Origin: TH1177 sp042138015
GTDB lineage: Archaea > Thermoproteota > Nitrososphaeria > Nitrososphaerales > Nitrososphaeraceae
Length of the DNA: 64,000 bases
NCBI GenBank assembly: GCA_042138015.1
Contig: JBHIVA010000002.1
Coordinates: 15,997 to 79,996 of the forward strand
Reading direction: 5' to 3'
Below the pieces are notes generated by a model, which was not told where the DNA came from, made no database searches, and was given only the letters and a program-made list of their open reading frames with translations. Of the stretch, positions 51,745 through 61,653 are shown one piece after another (the first letter of the stretch is position 1; each line of letters starts with the position of its first letter). The translations under genes and the position numbers were made by a program.

Positions 51745-52929
51745 ATGATCAAATTCCTGACTGACCTTTCAGATGAGGATTATTTTGGAAAGAGTGCATT
51801 AGTCCGTGTAGACTTTAATGTCAGTATAGTAAATGGCAATATAGGCGAAGATTATAGGATAAGGATGTCTATCCCTACAATAGATTATCTTATAAAGAGG
51901 AAATGTAAGGTAATACTTATTTCTCATTTAGGAAGACCAAAGAACAAATCGGTGCAATATTCCTTACTTCCAGTATCATTAAGATTATCAGAGATTTTGA
52001 AGACTAGGATAAAATTTGTTCATGATTGCGTTGGTTTAGAGGTGAAAAAAATGGTAGATGCTTTAAAGGAATCTGAAATTGTATTACTGGAAAATCTTCG
52101 CTTCCATAAAGAGGAGGAACTAAATGATCCTGAATTTTCAAAACAACTCGCTTCACTAGCCGACATATATATAAATGATGCATTTAGCACTTCCCATAGA
52201 AAACATTCATCTACTTATGGAGCCGCTACACTGTTTGATACAAAACTAGGAGGATTTAATCTAAAGAAAGAGATGGATTATATGACGATGATAAAGGATA
52301 ATCCTATTAGACCATTTCTTGTAGTTATTGGAGGTGTTAAAATAAAAGATAAGATAGGAGCAATGGAACACCTGTTGCCCAAAGCAGATAAAATACTGAT
52401 AGGAGGAGCTGCCGCGTATACATTTCTAAAGGCAAAAGGAAAGAAGATCGGAAATTCTCCTATAGATAGAGAACATTTGGACTGGGCTAAGAGTTCCTTA
52501 GAACGCTATAGCGAAAAGATTGTTCTTCCAATTGATCATGTTGTATCTCACTCTCCCGACAGTGATTCTGCCATCATTTGTAAAGAAAATATTCCTGATG
52601 GCACATTTGGTTACGATATAGGAAATGAAACTATCCAAAATTATTCTAATCAAATCGGATCGAATAAAAACGGTAGTATTTTTTGGAATGGACCTATGGG
52701 CTTCTTTGAAAAAGATATTTTTGCAAATGGTACGATAAATATAGCCAAAAGTATGGCGCTAGCCTATTGGCGAGGAGCAAAAACTTTGATAGGAGGTGGA
52801 GATACTCTGGCAGCTATGAAAAAGTCAGGCGTATCTGAATCCGAAGTCAGTCATGTTTCAACAGGTGGTGGGGCAACACTAAGATATTTAGCAGGAGATA
52901 AAATGCCTGGTTTGGTAATTCTAGAGTAA
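51745..52929 (+). CDS. pgk: Phosphoglycerate kinase
   Basis: The 394-residue enzyme interconverts 1,3-bisphosphoglycerate and 3-phosphoglycerate, here probably in the gluconeogenic direction. Motifs: ALVRVDFNVSI, ISHLGRPK, LLENLRFHKEEE, NDAFSTSHRKHSST, GGVKIKDKI, NGPMGFFE, and the C-terminal GGGDTLAAM with HVSTGGGATL. The ADP/ATP and substrate sites look intact. Confidence 0.96.
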   Translation: MIKFLTDLSDEDYFGKSALVRVDFNVSIVNGNIGEDYRIRMSIPTIDYLIKRKCKVILISHLGRPKNKSVQYSLLPVSLRLSEILKTRIKFVHDCVGLEVKKMVDALKESEIVLLENLRFHKEEELNDPEFSKQLASLADIYINDAFSTSHRKHSSTYGAATLFDTKLGGFNLKKEMDYMTMIKDNPIRPFLVVIGGVKIKDKIGAMEHLLPKADKILIGGAAAYTFLKAKGKKIGNSPIDREHLDWAKSSLERYSEKIVLPIDHVVSHSPDSDSAIICKENIPDGTFGYDIGNETIQNYSNQIGSNKNGSIFWNGPMGFFEKDIFANGTINIAKSMALAYWRGAKTLIGGGDTLAAMKKSGVSESEVSHVSTGGGATLRYLAGDKMPGLVILE

Positions 52930-53007
52930 TATCAATGGTAAAATTTCAAGATTTTTCTCCAAGATATTAGTTTTCACTATTTTTATTTTTAAACCAAGGG
53001 ATTAATT

Positions 53008-53385
53008 TTAACTAATTTGATTATTGTATGTGGTGAGGAAATCATCGATATTCTCCATGCATTGTAACAACATACTTCTGCTTCTATTAATTATCCAATA
53101 CGGAAATTCCTCTTCCGTAAAGATATGTTGCTCTCTAAATAAAACTGGAAGGTATCCACCATGTGTAAATATCTGTACTACAATATATCTTTCTGATACA
53201 GTGGCTATCTCTTCTTCTATACATATCTCGTTTTCCTCTATTGTTCTTCTGTAAAGTACTAGCGGATGGTTATTTTTGTTACTTATTAACAACATCTTTT
53301 GTATTTTTTCTCTAAACTTTTTAATATAGAATTCATCTAACGTTATCTGTGAGCTATGTAAATTATTTTTCCTTTTTCTCCGCAA
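53008..53385 (-). CDS. Hypothetical protein, 125 aa
   Basis: Not recognised. The N-terminus is very basic (MRRKRKNNLHSS), then helical, then strand-rich with two cysteines. There is no membrane segment. It lies between pgk and pth2 with gaps over 75 bases on both sides. Confidence 0.55.
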   Translation of the reverse strand: MRRKRKNNLHSSQITLDEFYIKKFREKIQKMLLISNKNNHPLVLYRRTIEENEICIEEEIATVSERYIVVQIFTHGGYLPVLFREQHIFTEEEFPYWIINRSRSMLLQCMENIDDFLTTYNNQIS

Positions 53386-53539
53386 TTAAAAATATGATAT
53401 ATAACAACTAAAATAAATATTTGTGTTAATAATATTTAGCTAATAGAAAAGATCTTTTCTTTCGTAATATCCTTGAATAAAATAGTTTTAAAGAAAATAG
53501 TTGATAATTATTGGTTAAAGAGTGAATTTTATCTATGAA

Positions 53540-53893
53540 TCAAAGTAACTTGTACATTCGTGTTATACTATCTATAATACTTGTTGGAGCAGGACCAATT
53601 CCAATACACGTAGCGGTGCCTGGATCTAATTGAGTCAAGCCAGCATCTCTTACTATAATTACTGGTAAGCGGACTATTCTTGCTTTTTCTCCTATATCTT
53701 CGATATCTTTTAAACTATGTGTTTTGAGTACTATTTTTGGCTGTCCAGATTGGTACCAGTTTTTGCACCATAATGGATTCTTACTTTTGGATATTTCATA
53801 TGCTAGAATTGAAGCATGTGCTACTTGAACAGCTAATTTACCCATCCCCATTTTAATGTCCCTTCGAACTACAATTACCTGCTTGAAATCCAT
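53540..53893 (-). CDS. pth2: Peptidyl-tRNA hydrolase, Pth2 type
   Basis: The 117-residue enzyme recycles peptidyl-tRNAs. It shows QVIVVRRDIKMGMGKLAVQVAHASI at the start, the W-containing YQSGQPKIVLK and VRDAGLTQLDPGTATCIGIGPAP, all Pth2 signatures. It is divergent from the flavoprotein gene with only 43 bases between start codons, so the two promoters overlap. Confidence 0.95.
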   Translation of the reverse strand: MDFKQVIVVRRDIKMGMGKLAVQVAHASILAYEISKSKNPLWCKNWYQSGQPKIVLKTHSLKDIEDIGEKARIVRLPVIIVRDAGLTQLDPGTATCIGIGPAPTSIIDSITRMYKLL

Positions 53894-53936
53894 GGCTCAA
53901 GTACATTTTAATTATTATAAAAATAATCTGATATTA

Positions 53937-55106
53937 ATGAATGACAATGGACATCACGATGTTATAGTGGCGGGTGGGAGTGTTTCTGGTCTTCTATGTG
54001 CCAGAGAAATTGCGAGATCAGGTTTGTCTGTAGTAGTCTTAGAGGAGGATGGTGAGATCGGTACACCTGAACATTGTGGAGGCCTAGTCAGTCTTAAAGC
54101 TATGGAAAAATTGGGAGTTCTTCCCAATTCGAGATCCATTTTACATGACATTAATAAAGCAAAAATTTTATCTTATTCAAAAGATTTTGACATAAGTATT
54201 CAAAATGATAAATTGATCGTTCTTGATAGAAGGGAATTTGACAAGCAATTAGCACTCCAAAGTCAAAAATTCGGATCTTCTATATATACTAAAACTTTAG
54301 TTATGTCGGTAAATTATGATAGTATGGAAAAGAGATATAATATTAAAACAACCAATGGGCAATTTTCTTCTGATTTATTTGTTGATGCCAGAGGTATTTC
54401 GTCTCTCATACAAAGTCAGAACAGAAATGGAATATTACAATCTGCCCAATACGAAATTTATGCGGATTGGATTTCATCTGATAATATAATAGTAAAATTT
54501 GACAGTGAAAGATATCCCCATTTCTTTGCGTGGCTAATTCCGATAGCAAAAGGAAAAGCCAAGATAGGGGTTGCGGGAAGTAAAATAAATACAGTGCAAA
54601 CACTAGAATCATTCATTTCTAGTCTTGGTTCTAAATATTCTATCATAAGGAAAATTTATGCTCCGATTTGGGTGGGAGGACCATCGAAAAATTTTGTTAA
54701 AGACTTGTCTTTGATAGTTGGGGATGCTGCTGGCCAAACAAAACCCACTACCGCAGGAGGAATTTTTTCCTGCGGTATGGGAGGAATTCTAGCCGGAAAA
54801 AGCATTTCTATATTTAAAAATACAAACAACATCGACGAGCTAAATCAATATCAAAAAAAATGGTATTCGATCTTTGGAAAAGAATTTCAACAAATGCTTT
54901 TTTTTAGAAAGATTATGGAGCGACTTGATAATAAATCACTTGACGAAATTTTTTCACTGGTTTCAGATATCGATCTAAATGAAATCTCAAAATCTGCAAG
55001 CTTTGATTTTCATAGCATGGCCATCTCAAGGCTCATTGGGACAAAACAAACGATGAAATTATTAGGTACTATGTTGGGAAATGAAATAAGACATTTAATT
55101 CCGTAG
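53937..55106 (+). CDS. Geranylgeranyl reductase family flavoprotein
   Basis: From ATG 53937 the protein has 389 residues. The FAD-binding VIVAGGSVSGLLCAREIARSG, the EHCGGLVS segment and VVGDAAGQTKPTTAGGI-like VGDAAGQTKPTTAGGIFSCG place it in the family that saturates isoprenoid chains, such as digeranylgeranylglycerophospholipid reductase for archaeal lipids; exact substrate undecided. A longer frame to 53856 would overlap pth2 and lacks family resemblance, so the internal ATG is chosen. Confidence 0.88.
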   Translation: MNDNGHHDVIVAGGSVSGLLCAREIARSGLSVVVLEEDGEIGTPEHCGGLVSLKAMEKLGVLPNSRSILHDINKAKILSYSKDFDISIQNDKLIVLDRREFDKQLALQSQKFGSSIYTKTLVMSVNYDSMEKRYNIKTTNGQFSSDLFVDARGISSLIQSQNRNGILQSAQYEIYADWISSDNIIVKFDSERYPHFFAWLIPIAKGKAKIGVAGSKINTVQTLESFISSLGSKYSIIRKIYAPIWVGGPSKNFVKDLSLIVGDAAGQTKPTTAGGIFSCGMGGILAGKSISIFKNTNNIDELNQYQKKWYSIFGKEFQQMLFFRKIMERLDNKSLDEIFSLVSDIDLNEISKSASFDFHSMAISRLIGTKQTMKLLGTMLGNEIRHLIP

Positions 55107-55349
55107 GATACTCTGTTTGAATAATTAGAATACTAATAGTTAAAAATAAGAGTTAAAACGTAGCAAAGTTGTTTTCTGAAATGTGCTGATATTATTAATA
55201 CAAAATATATCTAGTATTAATTAATAATAAACAAAAAAATTTGAAGGTCAAGAAATTATCCAATAGCCTTTCTATATTTAAAACACCATTATCTAATTAA
55301 TGTTATTACGTAGAATGAAAAGAGAAATTAAAATCCATAACTTAAATCT

Positions 55350-56345
55350 TCAGTATTTTCCTACCATAAATTCGGATAATTGTAGGGATGAATAAGATAT
55401 AATTTTATTTCCACCAGATCTCTTAATAGCACCTAATAAATTTAATAGATAATAAATTTCGTCTATTGCTCCAACGTTCGAGGCGGCTTTTACCATTGAA
55501 TATTCACCAGATACGATCTGAACGACTATCGGTAGCTTGGATATTTTACTCACACGATATATTAAATCTAAACTAGAAATCGACGGCTTTATCATTACCA
55601 TGTCAGCACCCTCTTTCATATCCAGATCAATCTCTCGCATTATTTCATTTGTATTAGAATATGAAACTTGGTAAGATGATTTGTTTAAACCTCTAAAATT
55701 TTTCTTGAGAAATAATTCCATTCGAAAAGGATTATAGAGGGAGGATGAGAGTTTTGCGGAGAAAGACAGAATTTTTATTTTTCTATATCCTTCTCTATTC
55801 AACCTTTCTCTAATAAATTTAACTTGACCGTCCATCATTGAGGAAGGGGCTACTATGTCTGCTCCCGCTTCTGAATGACTTACTGCAATTTTACTCAGAT
55901 ATTCTATAGTTTTATCATTTTTTATCAGATTATTCTTATTATCTAATATTCCACAATGACCTGATTTGTTATATTGACACAGACAAACATCGCTAATTAA
56001 ACATAATCTACTTCCAAATGTTGATTTTAATAATCTTAATGTCTTTTGTACTATTCCATTATGAGAAAAAGCCATAGAGCCATGGTTATCCCTTTTTTTT
56101 GGATTTCCAAATAATATTATTGATCTAAGATCCTTTGTTACAATCTGATCAACAAAGTCAATGATTTTGTTATAGGGAATTTTCATAACTCCTGGCATTG
56201 ACTCAAAATTTTTATGTTGATTAGATTCAGTAATGAAAATCGGGTATATCAAGTCAGTCTTGCATAACCCGAAGTGGTTAGCTAACTCTATATAATACTC
56301 TTTATTTTTATTAGACATTTTAATATTTGATTCTGTAAAAATCAC
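55350..56345 (-). CDS. Second, divergent delta-aminolevulinic acid dehydratase (HemB paralogue)
   Basis: The 331-residue protein is a second HemB-like enzyme in this window. It keeps the zinc cysteines (DVCLCQYNKSGHCG, Cys 121, 123, 131), both active-site lysines (SFSAKLSS, Lys198; MIKPS, Lys253) and SGEYSMVKAAS. The normally invariant DRKTYQ segment has become NKSSYQ and YLD is SLD. These lie in the substrate-carboxylate region, so activity may be altered. It stands alone, far from the main hem operon, with a 240-base spacer on its 3' side. Confidence 0.85.
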   Translation of the reverse strand: MIFTESNIKMSNKNKEYYIELANHFGLCKTDLIYPIFITESNQHKNFESMPGVMKIPYNKIIDFVDQIVTKDLRSIILFGNPKKRDNHGSMAFSHNGIVQKTLRLLKSTFGSRLCLISDVCLCQYNKSGHCGILDNKNNLIKNDKTIEYLSKIAVSHSEAGADIVAPSSMMDGQVKFIRERLNREGYRKIKILSFSAKLSSSLYNPFRMELFLKKNFRGLNKSSYQVSYSNTNEIMREIDLDMKEGADMVMIKPSISSLDLIYRVSKISKLPIVVQIVSGEYSMVKAASNVGAIDEIYYLLNLLGAIKRSGGNKIISYSSLQLSEFMVGKY

Positions 56346-56360
56346 ATACTATATAATCAT

Positions 56361-57050
56361 CTATTTTTTAGACATGGTTTTTTCATCATTTTTTTCATCT
56401 TCTGTAAGTGTCCATGGAAACCACTTTCCTATTATTTTACCCCAATCAATTTTTAGGTATAGGTAAATTATTATTATTAATATAGCAATGCTTACCCCAA
56501 CCCCGATGTAAATATAAGAAGGATCAGTATTTTCTGATATCAAAGAATCTATAACTGGTCGACCTAAAAACACACTACCAAAAACTATAATTTCATTTAA
56601 AATAAATTTTCCAGCGAATGTAGCAACTGCAAATTTCCATGGACTGTATTTTGCCAGCCCCAAAGGAATATATACCAAATCATCAGGAATTGGAGAAACT
56701 GCTGCAGCAAATGCACCTGGCCAACCATATTTTGAAACTAGTCTTTGTAATGGTAACATTCTTTTTTTCGTTTTCATACTTAGAATATTTCTTCCATAGT
56801 AACTAACATAAAATATTATTAATTTAGCAATAACAGCACCAACTGCGCTAAATAGTGAAACGAGATGAGGATCAAGCTGTTGGTTTATTCCTGCTGTGAA
56901 TAGGATTGGAAAATATGGAACAGGTATAAAGACTACTATACTTGCAAAAAAGGTTATTATAAGAATTCCTATGTACCTACCAACATATCCATATTCTTCT
57001 ACATAGCCAAAATCTTGAAAAAATGTTAAAAGGTCATTAATATTTTCCAA
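56361..57050 (-). CDS. DedA/VTT-domain membrane protein
   Basis: The 229-residue integral membrane protein has about five hydrophobic segments and the VTT features FIPVPYFPILFTAG and the re-entrant-loop type YGWPGAFAAAVSPIPDDLVYIPLGLAKYS. Members are lipid scramblases or transporters in other organisms. Its charged C-terminal tail ends KKTMSKK-like. It follows immediately behind the HemB paralogue on the same strand (15-base gap). Confidence 0.85.
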   Translation of the reverse strand: MENINDLLTFFQDFGYVEEYGYVGRYIGILIITFFASIVVFIPVPYFPILFTAGINQQLDPHLVSLFSAVGAVIAKLIIFYVSYYGRNILSMKTKKRMLPLQRLVSKYGWPGAFAAAVSPIPDDLVYIPLGLAKYSPWKFAVATFAGKFILNEIIVFGSVFLGRPVIDSLISENTDPSYIYIGVGVSIAILIIIIYLYLKIDWGKIIGKWFPWTLTEDEKNDEKTMSKK

Positions 57051-57188
57051 AGATCTTTACTCACATTCTTTATATTTGATCGTTATTTAAGTGAATAATT
57101 TACCATTTAAAATTAGAAAAAAATATGGACAAACCTTTCTTGTTAAAAAAGGATGAAATAAACTAAAAATATGTCCATTTATATCTTA

Positions 57189-58646
57189 TTAATACGCTTT
57201 AGCAAACATTACATTATATTTTGAGGGCCTTTTGCATAGTATGCAGAAAGACTCCCCATCTTTCCCTTCTGAGTCGAAAGGAATTACTCGTATATCAGCT
57301 CCGGTATTATTTTTTACTTTAATTTCGCACTCAACACTCCCGCACCAATTGGTTACAATAAATCCACAATTCTCTTTCAATTTCATTTGCATTTCTTCAT
57401 AATCGTAAACTCTTGAAATACTACGCTCATGCAATTGTGATGCCTTTTCAAGCATCGAATTTTGAATATGGTGCAGCATACTTGTAAGACTGTCCAATAA
57501 ATTCTCATCTCTATTGATAGTTATTTTTTCCTTGGTATCTCTTCTCACGATTTCTAACTTTTTTTGATGAATGTCTCGTAAACCAATATTGATGCGTAAA
57601 GGAATTCCTTTTATCTCCCAGTCGTTAAATTTCCATCCCGAAGTATACTCTTCTCGGTCGTCTAAATGGATTTTTAATCCTCCAGCAAGTAACTCTCTTT
57701 TGAGCCTTTCTGATTCTTCGATCACCAGATTTTTATCTTTATTTTTAAAAATTGGCACGATTACAATTTGTATTGGTGCAATATTCGGAGGTAAAATTAA
57801 TCCTTTATCATCCCCATGAACCATAACTAGAGCACCTATTAATCTCCAGGACGCCCCCCAGGACGTTTGCCAAGCAAAATATTGTTTTGAATCTTTCGCT
57901 AGAAATCTTATTTCAAATGGTCTTGAAAAGTTCTGCCCTAAATTATGTGAAGTAGCCATTTGTAACGCCTTGCCATCTGGCATTATCGATTCTAGAGTAG
58001 TTGTATATAGAGCTCCAACAAATTTTTCTTTCTCTGTCTTAAACCCCTTAACGGTTGGGATTGCAAGGAAGTTCTCAATTAGATCCTGATAATATTCGAG
58101 AATTAATAATACCTCTTGCTCTGCTTCTTTATAGCTACCATGAACAGAATGACCTTCTTGCCAAAGAAATTCGGAATTTCTTATGAATGGTTTGGTAGAT
58201 TTTATTTCTGCTCTTAAAGCAGAATTCCAAAAATTTAATTTTAAAGGAAGATCTCTATGACTCATTATCCATTTCGAAAAAATACTATAAGCAAGTGTCT
58301 CTGATGTAGGGCGAACAGCTAAATTATCTCCTAGTTTATTATTTCCAGCTCTAGTTACCCAAAATACTTCGGGAGTGAATCCAGAAAAATGATCTTTTTC
58401 TTTTGAAAGAAGTGATTCTGGAATTAATATTGGTAAAAAAGCATTTTGATGACCTGAACTTTTTAATTTACTGTCCAAGATTTCTTTTATATTCTCCCAA
58501 ATTTGATAGCCATAGGGCCGAAGGATAATAAAACCTTTGACAGGAGAATAATCTATTAGACCTGCCTTGCTAACTACTTGGGTATACCATTCAGAAAGAT
58601 TTTCATCTTTCTTCATAGTTATCCCTATCTCTTTAAGGTTTGACAA
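57189..58646 (-). CDS. proS: Prolyl-tRNA synthetase (archaeal/eukaryotic type)
   Basis: The 485-residue class II synthetase charges tRNA-Pro. It has motif 2-type VRPTSETLAYSIFSKWI, FLWQEGHSVHGS, motif 3-type WGASWRLIGALVMVHGDDKGLILPP, the anticodon-binding domain with VPIFKNKDKN, and the C-terminal zinc-like domain (CGFIVTNWCG, CEIK, CILCKRPS). It lacks the bacterial editing insert. A later ATG (residue 11) could be the true start. Confidence 0.94.
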   Translation of the reverse strand: MSNLKEIGITMKKDENLSEWYTQVVSKAGLIDYSPVKGFIILRPYGYQIWENIKEILDSKLKSSGHQNAFLPILIPESLLSKEKDHFSGFTPEVFWVTRAGNNKLGDNLAVRPTSETLAYSIFSKWIMSHRDLPLKLNFWNSALRAEIKSTKPFIRNSEFLWQEGHSVHGSYKEAEQEVLLILEYYQDLIENFLAIPTVKGFKTEKEKFVGALYTTTLESIMPDGKALQMATSHNLGQNFSRPFEIRFLAKDSKQYFAWQTSWGASWRLIGALVMVHGDDKGLILPPNIAPIQIVIVPIFKNKDKNLVIEESERLKRELLAGGLKIHLDDREEYTSGWKFNDWEIKGIPLRINIGLRDIHQKKLEIVRRDTKEKITINRDENLLDSLTSMLHHIQNSMLEKASQLHERSISRVYDYEEMQMKLKENCGFIVTNWCGSVECEIKVKNNTGADIRVIPFDSEGKDGESFCILCKRPSKYNVMFAKAY

Positions 58647-58690
58647 GTTTATCCCTTATTCTCTATTCTTCTAATTAAAATGTCTTAAAT

Positions 58691-58999
58691 TTACAAAGGT
58701 TCCCCACGACAGTATACCTTACCCGTAATTCTACTATGAAAGTTCTTGCAAACATAACATTGTATGAATGGAACTTCCCTATTTAATACTGGACAATCTA
58801 CTGATTCCAGTTTCATCCTCTTTAACATCTTTGGACTGACTCCTTTTAATTTCAACTTTCCTTTCTCATCCATCATTCCAATAGTTTTAAGTTCTTTTTT
58901 TGTATCTTCCGTTAATTTAGTAGTTTTTTCTGATAATTTTATCGGAACAATAAATTTTGTGACATTATCCATATTATCGTTGGTATTAGAATCTTCCAT
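58691..58999 (-). CDS. Hypothetical protein with C-terminal cysteine cluster, 102 aa
   Basis: Not recognised. The first 70 residues are helical and charged; the last 35 carry four cysteines (DCPVL, CYVCKN, YCRGEP), which probably bind zinc or an Fe-S cluster. It lies just upstream of proS on the same strand with a 44-base gap, and opposite in direction to cofG. Confidence 0.62.
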   Translation of the reverse strand: MEDSNTNDNMDNVTKFIVPIKLSEKTTKLTEDTKKELKTIGMMDEKGKLKLKGVSPKMLKRMKLESVDCPVLNREVPFIQCYVCKNFHSRITGKVYCRGEPL

Positions 59000-59106
59000 T
59001 GTATTATTTTAAATATATAGACTATATTTTATTTCCTAATCTCAAATCACAATTAAAAATAGAATTACTTTTTATATTATTATTTTCATAAGAGATTATC
59101 GAAAAA

Positions 59107-60306
59107 TTGAATTCAGAAATGATATCCTGTAACAACAGTATCGTATCTGAAATTCTTATAAAATCTATTTCAGGACGTTCTCTATCTAAAAATGAAATAC
59201 TATTATTAATGAATTCAGATGAAATAAACCCTTTACTTTATTCAGCATCTTTTTTAAGAAATATTCATAAAGAAAAGATAATAACCTATTCCAGAAAGAT
59301 TTTTATCAATATCATTAATTTATGTAAAGATTATTGTAATTACTGTACTTATAGAAAAGATCCATCAAGTAAAAACGCTGTTTTAATGAAACCAAATGAA
59401 ATTTTAGAACTGGCAGAAATAGGAAAAAAGCACAAGTGTACAGAAGCTCTCATTGTTTCAGGAGAGAGACCTGAACAAAGGTATGAAGAAGCTAAAAAGT
59501 GGTTATCCTCCTTAAATTATAGATCTACAGTAGAATATGTCTCTGATATGTCTGAAAAAATTATTAGAAAGACAGGATTGCTACCACACTCTAATTTAGG
59601 AATCCTATCGATAGATGAAATGAAAATGTTAAAAGATAATAATGTTAGTCTTGGATTGATGTTGGAATCATCAAGTGAGAGGTTAATGAAAAAAGGAATG
59701 GCTCATGAATATGCACCAAGCAAGCATCCAAAATTGAGATTAAAAACAATTGAAAATGCAGGAAAGTTAAAAATTCCATTAACCACTGGATTATTAATAG
59801 GAATAGGTGAAACTCCTGAGGAATTGATAGATTCCATATTATTATTAGGAAATTTACATTCTAGATTTGGTCACATTCAAGAAGTGATTATTCAAAACTT
59901 TAGACCTAAGGCTATGACTAAAATGGAAAATTTACCATCTCCTAGATTAGATTTTCTTTTAAAAGTCGTGGCTATAGCCAGATTGCTATTACCTAATATG
60001 AACATACAAGTTCCACCTAATTTATCTCCACTCACTTATGGATTATTTATAGACGCAGGAATTAATGACTGGGGAGGAATATCTCCTGTGACTATAGATC
60101 ATGTTAACCCAGAATTTATTTGGCCTTCTATCGAAGAAATAAAACGAAATACAGAATTAAAGAAAAAAATGTTAAAAGCAAGATTACCTATCTATCCCGA
60201 ATTCATAAAAACTGAATTTGTTTCTTCTGCATTAATAAATTATATAGACGATCTGACGAACAAGAGTGACGGATTAGTGAAGGAGGAATATTTAATTGAT
60301 TCTTGA
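59107..60306 (+). CDS. cofG: FO synthase subunit 1 (CofG)
   Basis: The 399-residue radical SAM protein has the cluster motif CKDYCNYC in FINIINLCKDYCNYCTYR and the family blocks ALIVSGERPEQRY, GLLIGIGETPEEL and GGISPVTIDHVNPE. With CofH it makes the deazaflavin FO from tyrosine and 5-amino-6-ribitylaminouracil, the F420 precursor. TTG 59107 is the start, and cofH overlaps its end by 11 bases. Confidence 0.93.
   Translation: MNSEMISCNNSIVSEILIKSISGRSLSKNEILLLMNSDEINPLLYSASFLRNIHKEKIITYSRKIFINIINLCKDYCNYCTYRKDPSSKNAVLMKPNEILELAEIGKKHKCTEALIVSGERPEQRYEEAKKWLSSLNYRSTVEYVSDMSEKIIRKTGLLPHSNLGILSIDEMKMLKDNNVSLGLMLESSSERLMKKGMAHEYAPSKHPKLRLKTIENAGKLKIPLTTGLLIGIGETPEELIDSILLLGNLHSRFGHIQEVIIQNFRPKAMTKMENLPSPRLDFLLKVVAIARLLLPNMNIQVPPNLSPLTYGLFIDAGINDWGGISPVTIDHVNPEFIWPSIEEIKRNTELKKKMLKARLPIYPEFIKTEFVSSALINYIDDLTNKSDGLVKEEYLIDS
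60281..60290 (+). promoter_or_regulatory. Strong Shine-Dalgarno site for cofH
   Basis: AGGAGGAATA inside the end of cofG lies six bases before the TTG start of cofH. The complete AGGAGG supports this start codon and coupled translation. Confidence 0.6.
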
Positions 60307-61543
60307 AACGCTCCAAAAGGAGATGGATCCTGTGATTTGGGGCATTTTAAACAAATCCCTAGATAATAAGGAACTTTCTACCTCTGAGATCGTGGAACTA
60401 TTGGGTTGCAGAGGAATTAATATGAATGTGGTAGTAGCCGTTGCTAATTATTTATGTCAGACTAAAAACAACAATATTGTAACATATGTATTAAACAGAA
60501 ATATCAATTTTACAAATGTTTGTATTAAACGATGTGGTTTTTGTGCTTTTAGTAGAGATTTTAGGCAAGAAGAAGGTTACTTTTTACCTATTAAAGAAAT
60601 TGTTAGAAGGTCAAAAGAAGCCTATGAATTAGGGGCAACAGAGGTTTGTATACAAGCAGGACTTCCTCCGAAAATGGATGGAAATATGTATATAGAAATA
60701 TGCAAAGCTATCAAAAAAGCACTCCCTTTAATTCATATCCATGCCTTTTCTCCAGAAGAGATAATGTACGGAGCTTTTCTTCTAAATATTTCGGTCAAAG
60801 AGTATCTCCATATGTTAAAGGAAGCAGGGTTAGATAGCATTCCCGGTACTGCAGCAGAAATACTCGACCAAAAAATAAGAAATGTAATATCACCCGGTCG
60901 AATTTCAGTAAATGATTGGATACATACAATAAAGACTGCTCATTCTATTGGAATATCTTCAACTGCTACCATCATGTATGGACATATAGAATCTAATGAT
61001 CACATTGCAAAACACTTGGAAACAATAAAAAATATACAAAAAGAAACTAAAGGTTTTACTGAATTTGTACCTTTAAGCTTTGTTCATACTGAAGCACCAA
61101 TGTATGCCAGAAAGTTAACCGATAGAATTAATCCTGGACCAGATGGACTAACCGTTATCAAAGTTCATGCGATTTCAAGAATCGCACTCAATAATTTCAT
61201 TAATAATATTCAGGTATCCTGGGTAAAAGAAGGACCTAGAATGAGCCAGTTTCTATTAGAAGCAGGAGTAAATGATGTAGGTGGAACATTAATGAATGAA
61301 AGTATTTCAACATCTGCTGGTGCTCATTATGGACAATTATTAAAACCAAAGGAAATAAGGCAAATGATTTTTAATATAGGAAAAATACCAGCACAAAGAA
61401 CATCCATGTATAAAATAATTAAAAGTTATTCTCAAAAAGATTATGACTATTCAGAACGTTTAGATAACGCAAAATCGAATTCTTTCGGTTCATATGGTGA
61501 ATTAATCAAGTTGGATACATTTCGTTTCAGAAAAAAAGATTAA
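60296..61543 (+). CDS. cofH: FO synthase subunit 2 (CofH)
   Basis: The 415-residue radical SAM protein has the cluster motif CIKRCGFCAF after ITFVLNRNINFTNV-type sequence, IHAFSPEEIMYG, GTAAEIL and GVNDVGGTLMNESIS near the C-terminus, all CofH hallmarks. It supplies the radical addition half-reaction of FO synthesis. TTG 60296 is supported by the Shine-Dalgarno at 60281. Confidence 0.93.
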   Translation: MILETLQKEMDPVIWGILNKSLDNKELSTSEIVELLGCRGINMNVVVAVANYLCQTKNNNIVTYVLNRNINFTNVCIKRCGFCAFSRDFRQEEGYFLPIKEIVRRSKEAYELGATEVCIQAGLPPKMDGNMYIEICKAIKKALPLIHIHAFSPEEIMYGAFLLNISVKEYLHMLKEAGLDSIPGTAAEILDQKIRNVISPGRISVNDWIHTIKTAHSIGISSTATIMYGHIESNDHIAKHLETIKNIQKETKGFTEFVPLSFVHTEAPMYARKLTDRINPGPDGLTVIKVHAISRIALNNFINNIQVSWVKEGPRMSQFLLEAGVNDVGGTLMNESISTSAGAHYGQLLKPKEIRQMIFNIGKIPAQRTSMYKIIKSYSQKDYDYSERLDNAKSNSFGSYGELIKLDTFRFRKKD

Positions 61544-61653
61544 CCACATTCTATGGAATTCAGGATCATTTAAATCAAAAAAATATAAATTTAAATTGGT
61601 AAATTGGTAAGATTTATCAATAGTGTAGATTTCCATATTTTTTGTATAAATAT

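Noticed and set aside
53856..53936. Upstream extension of the geranylgeranyl reductase gene
   Set aside because: It runs into the start of pth2 on the other strand and adds residues unlike the family; ATG 53937 suits the FAD motif.
61591..61608. Short tandem AAATTGGT repeat upstream of topoisomerase IB
   Set aside because: Two 8-base copies only; common by chance in sequence this AT-rich.
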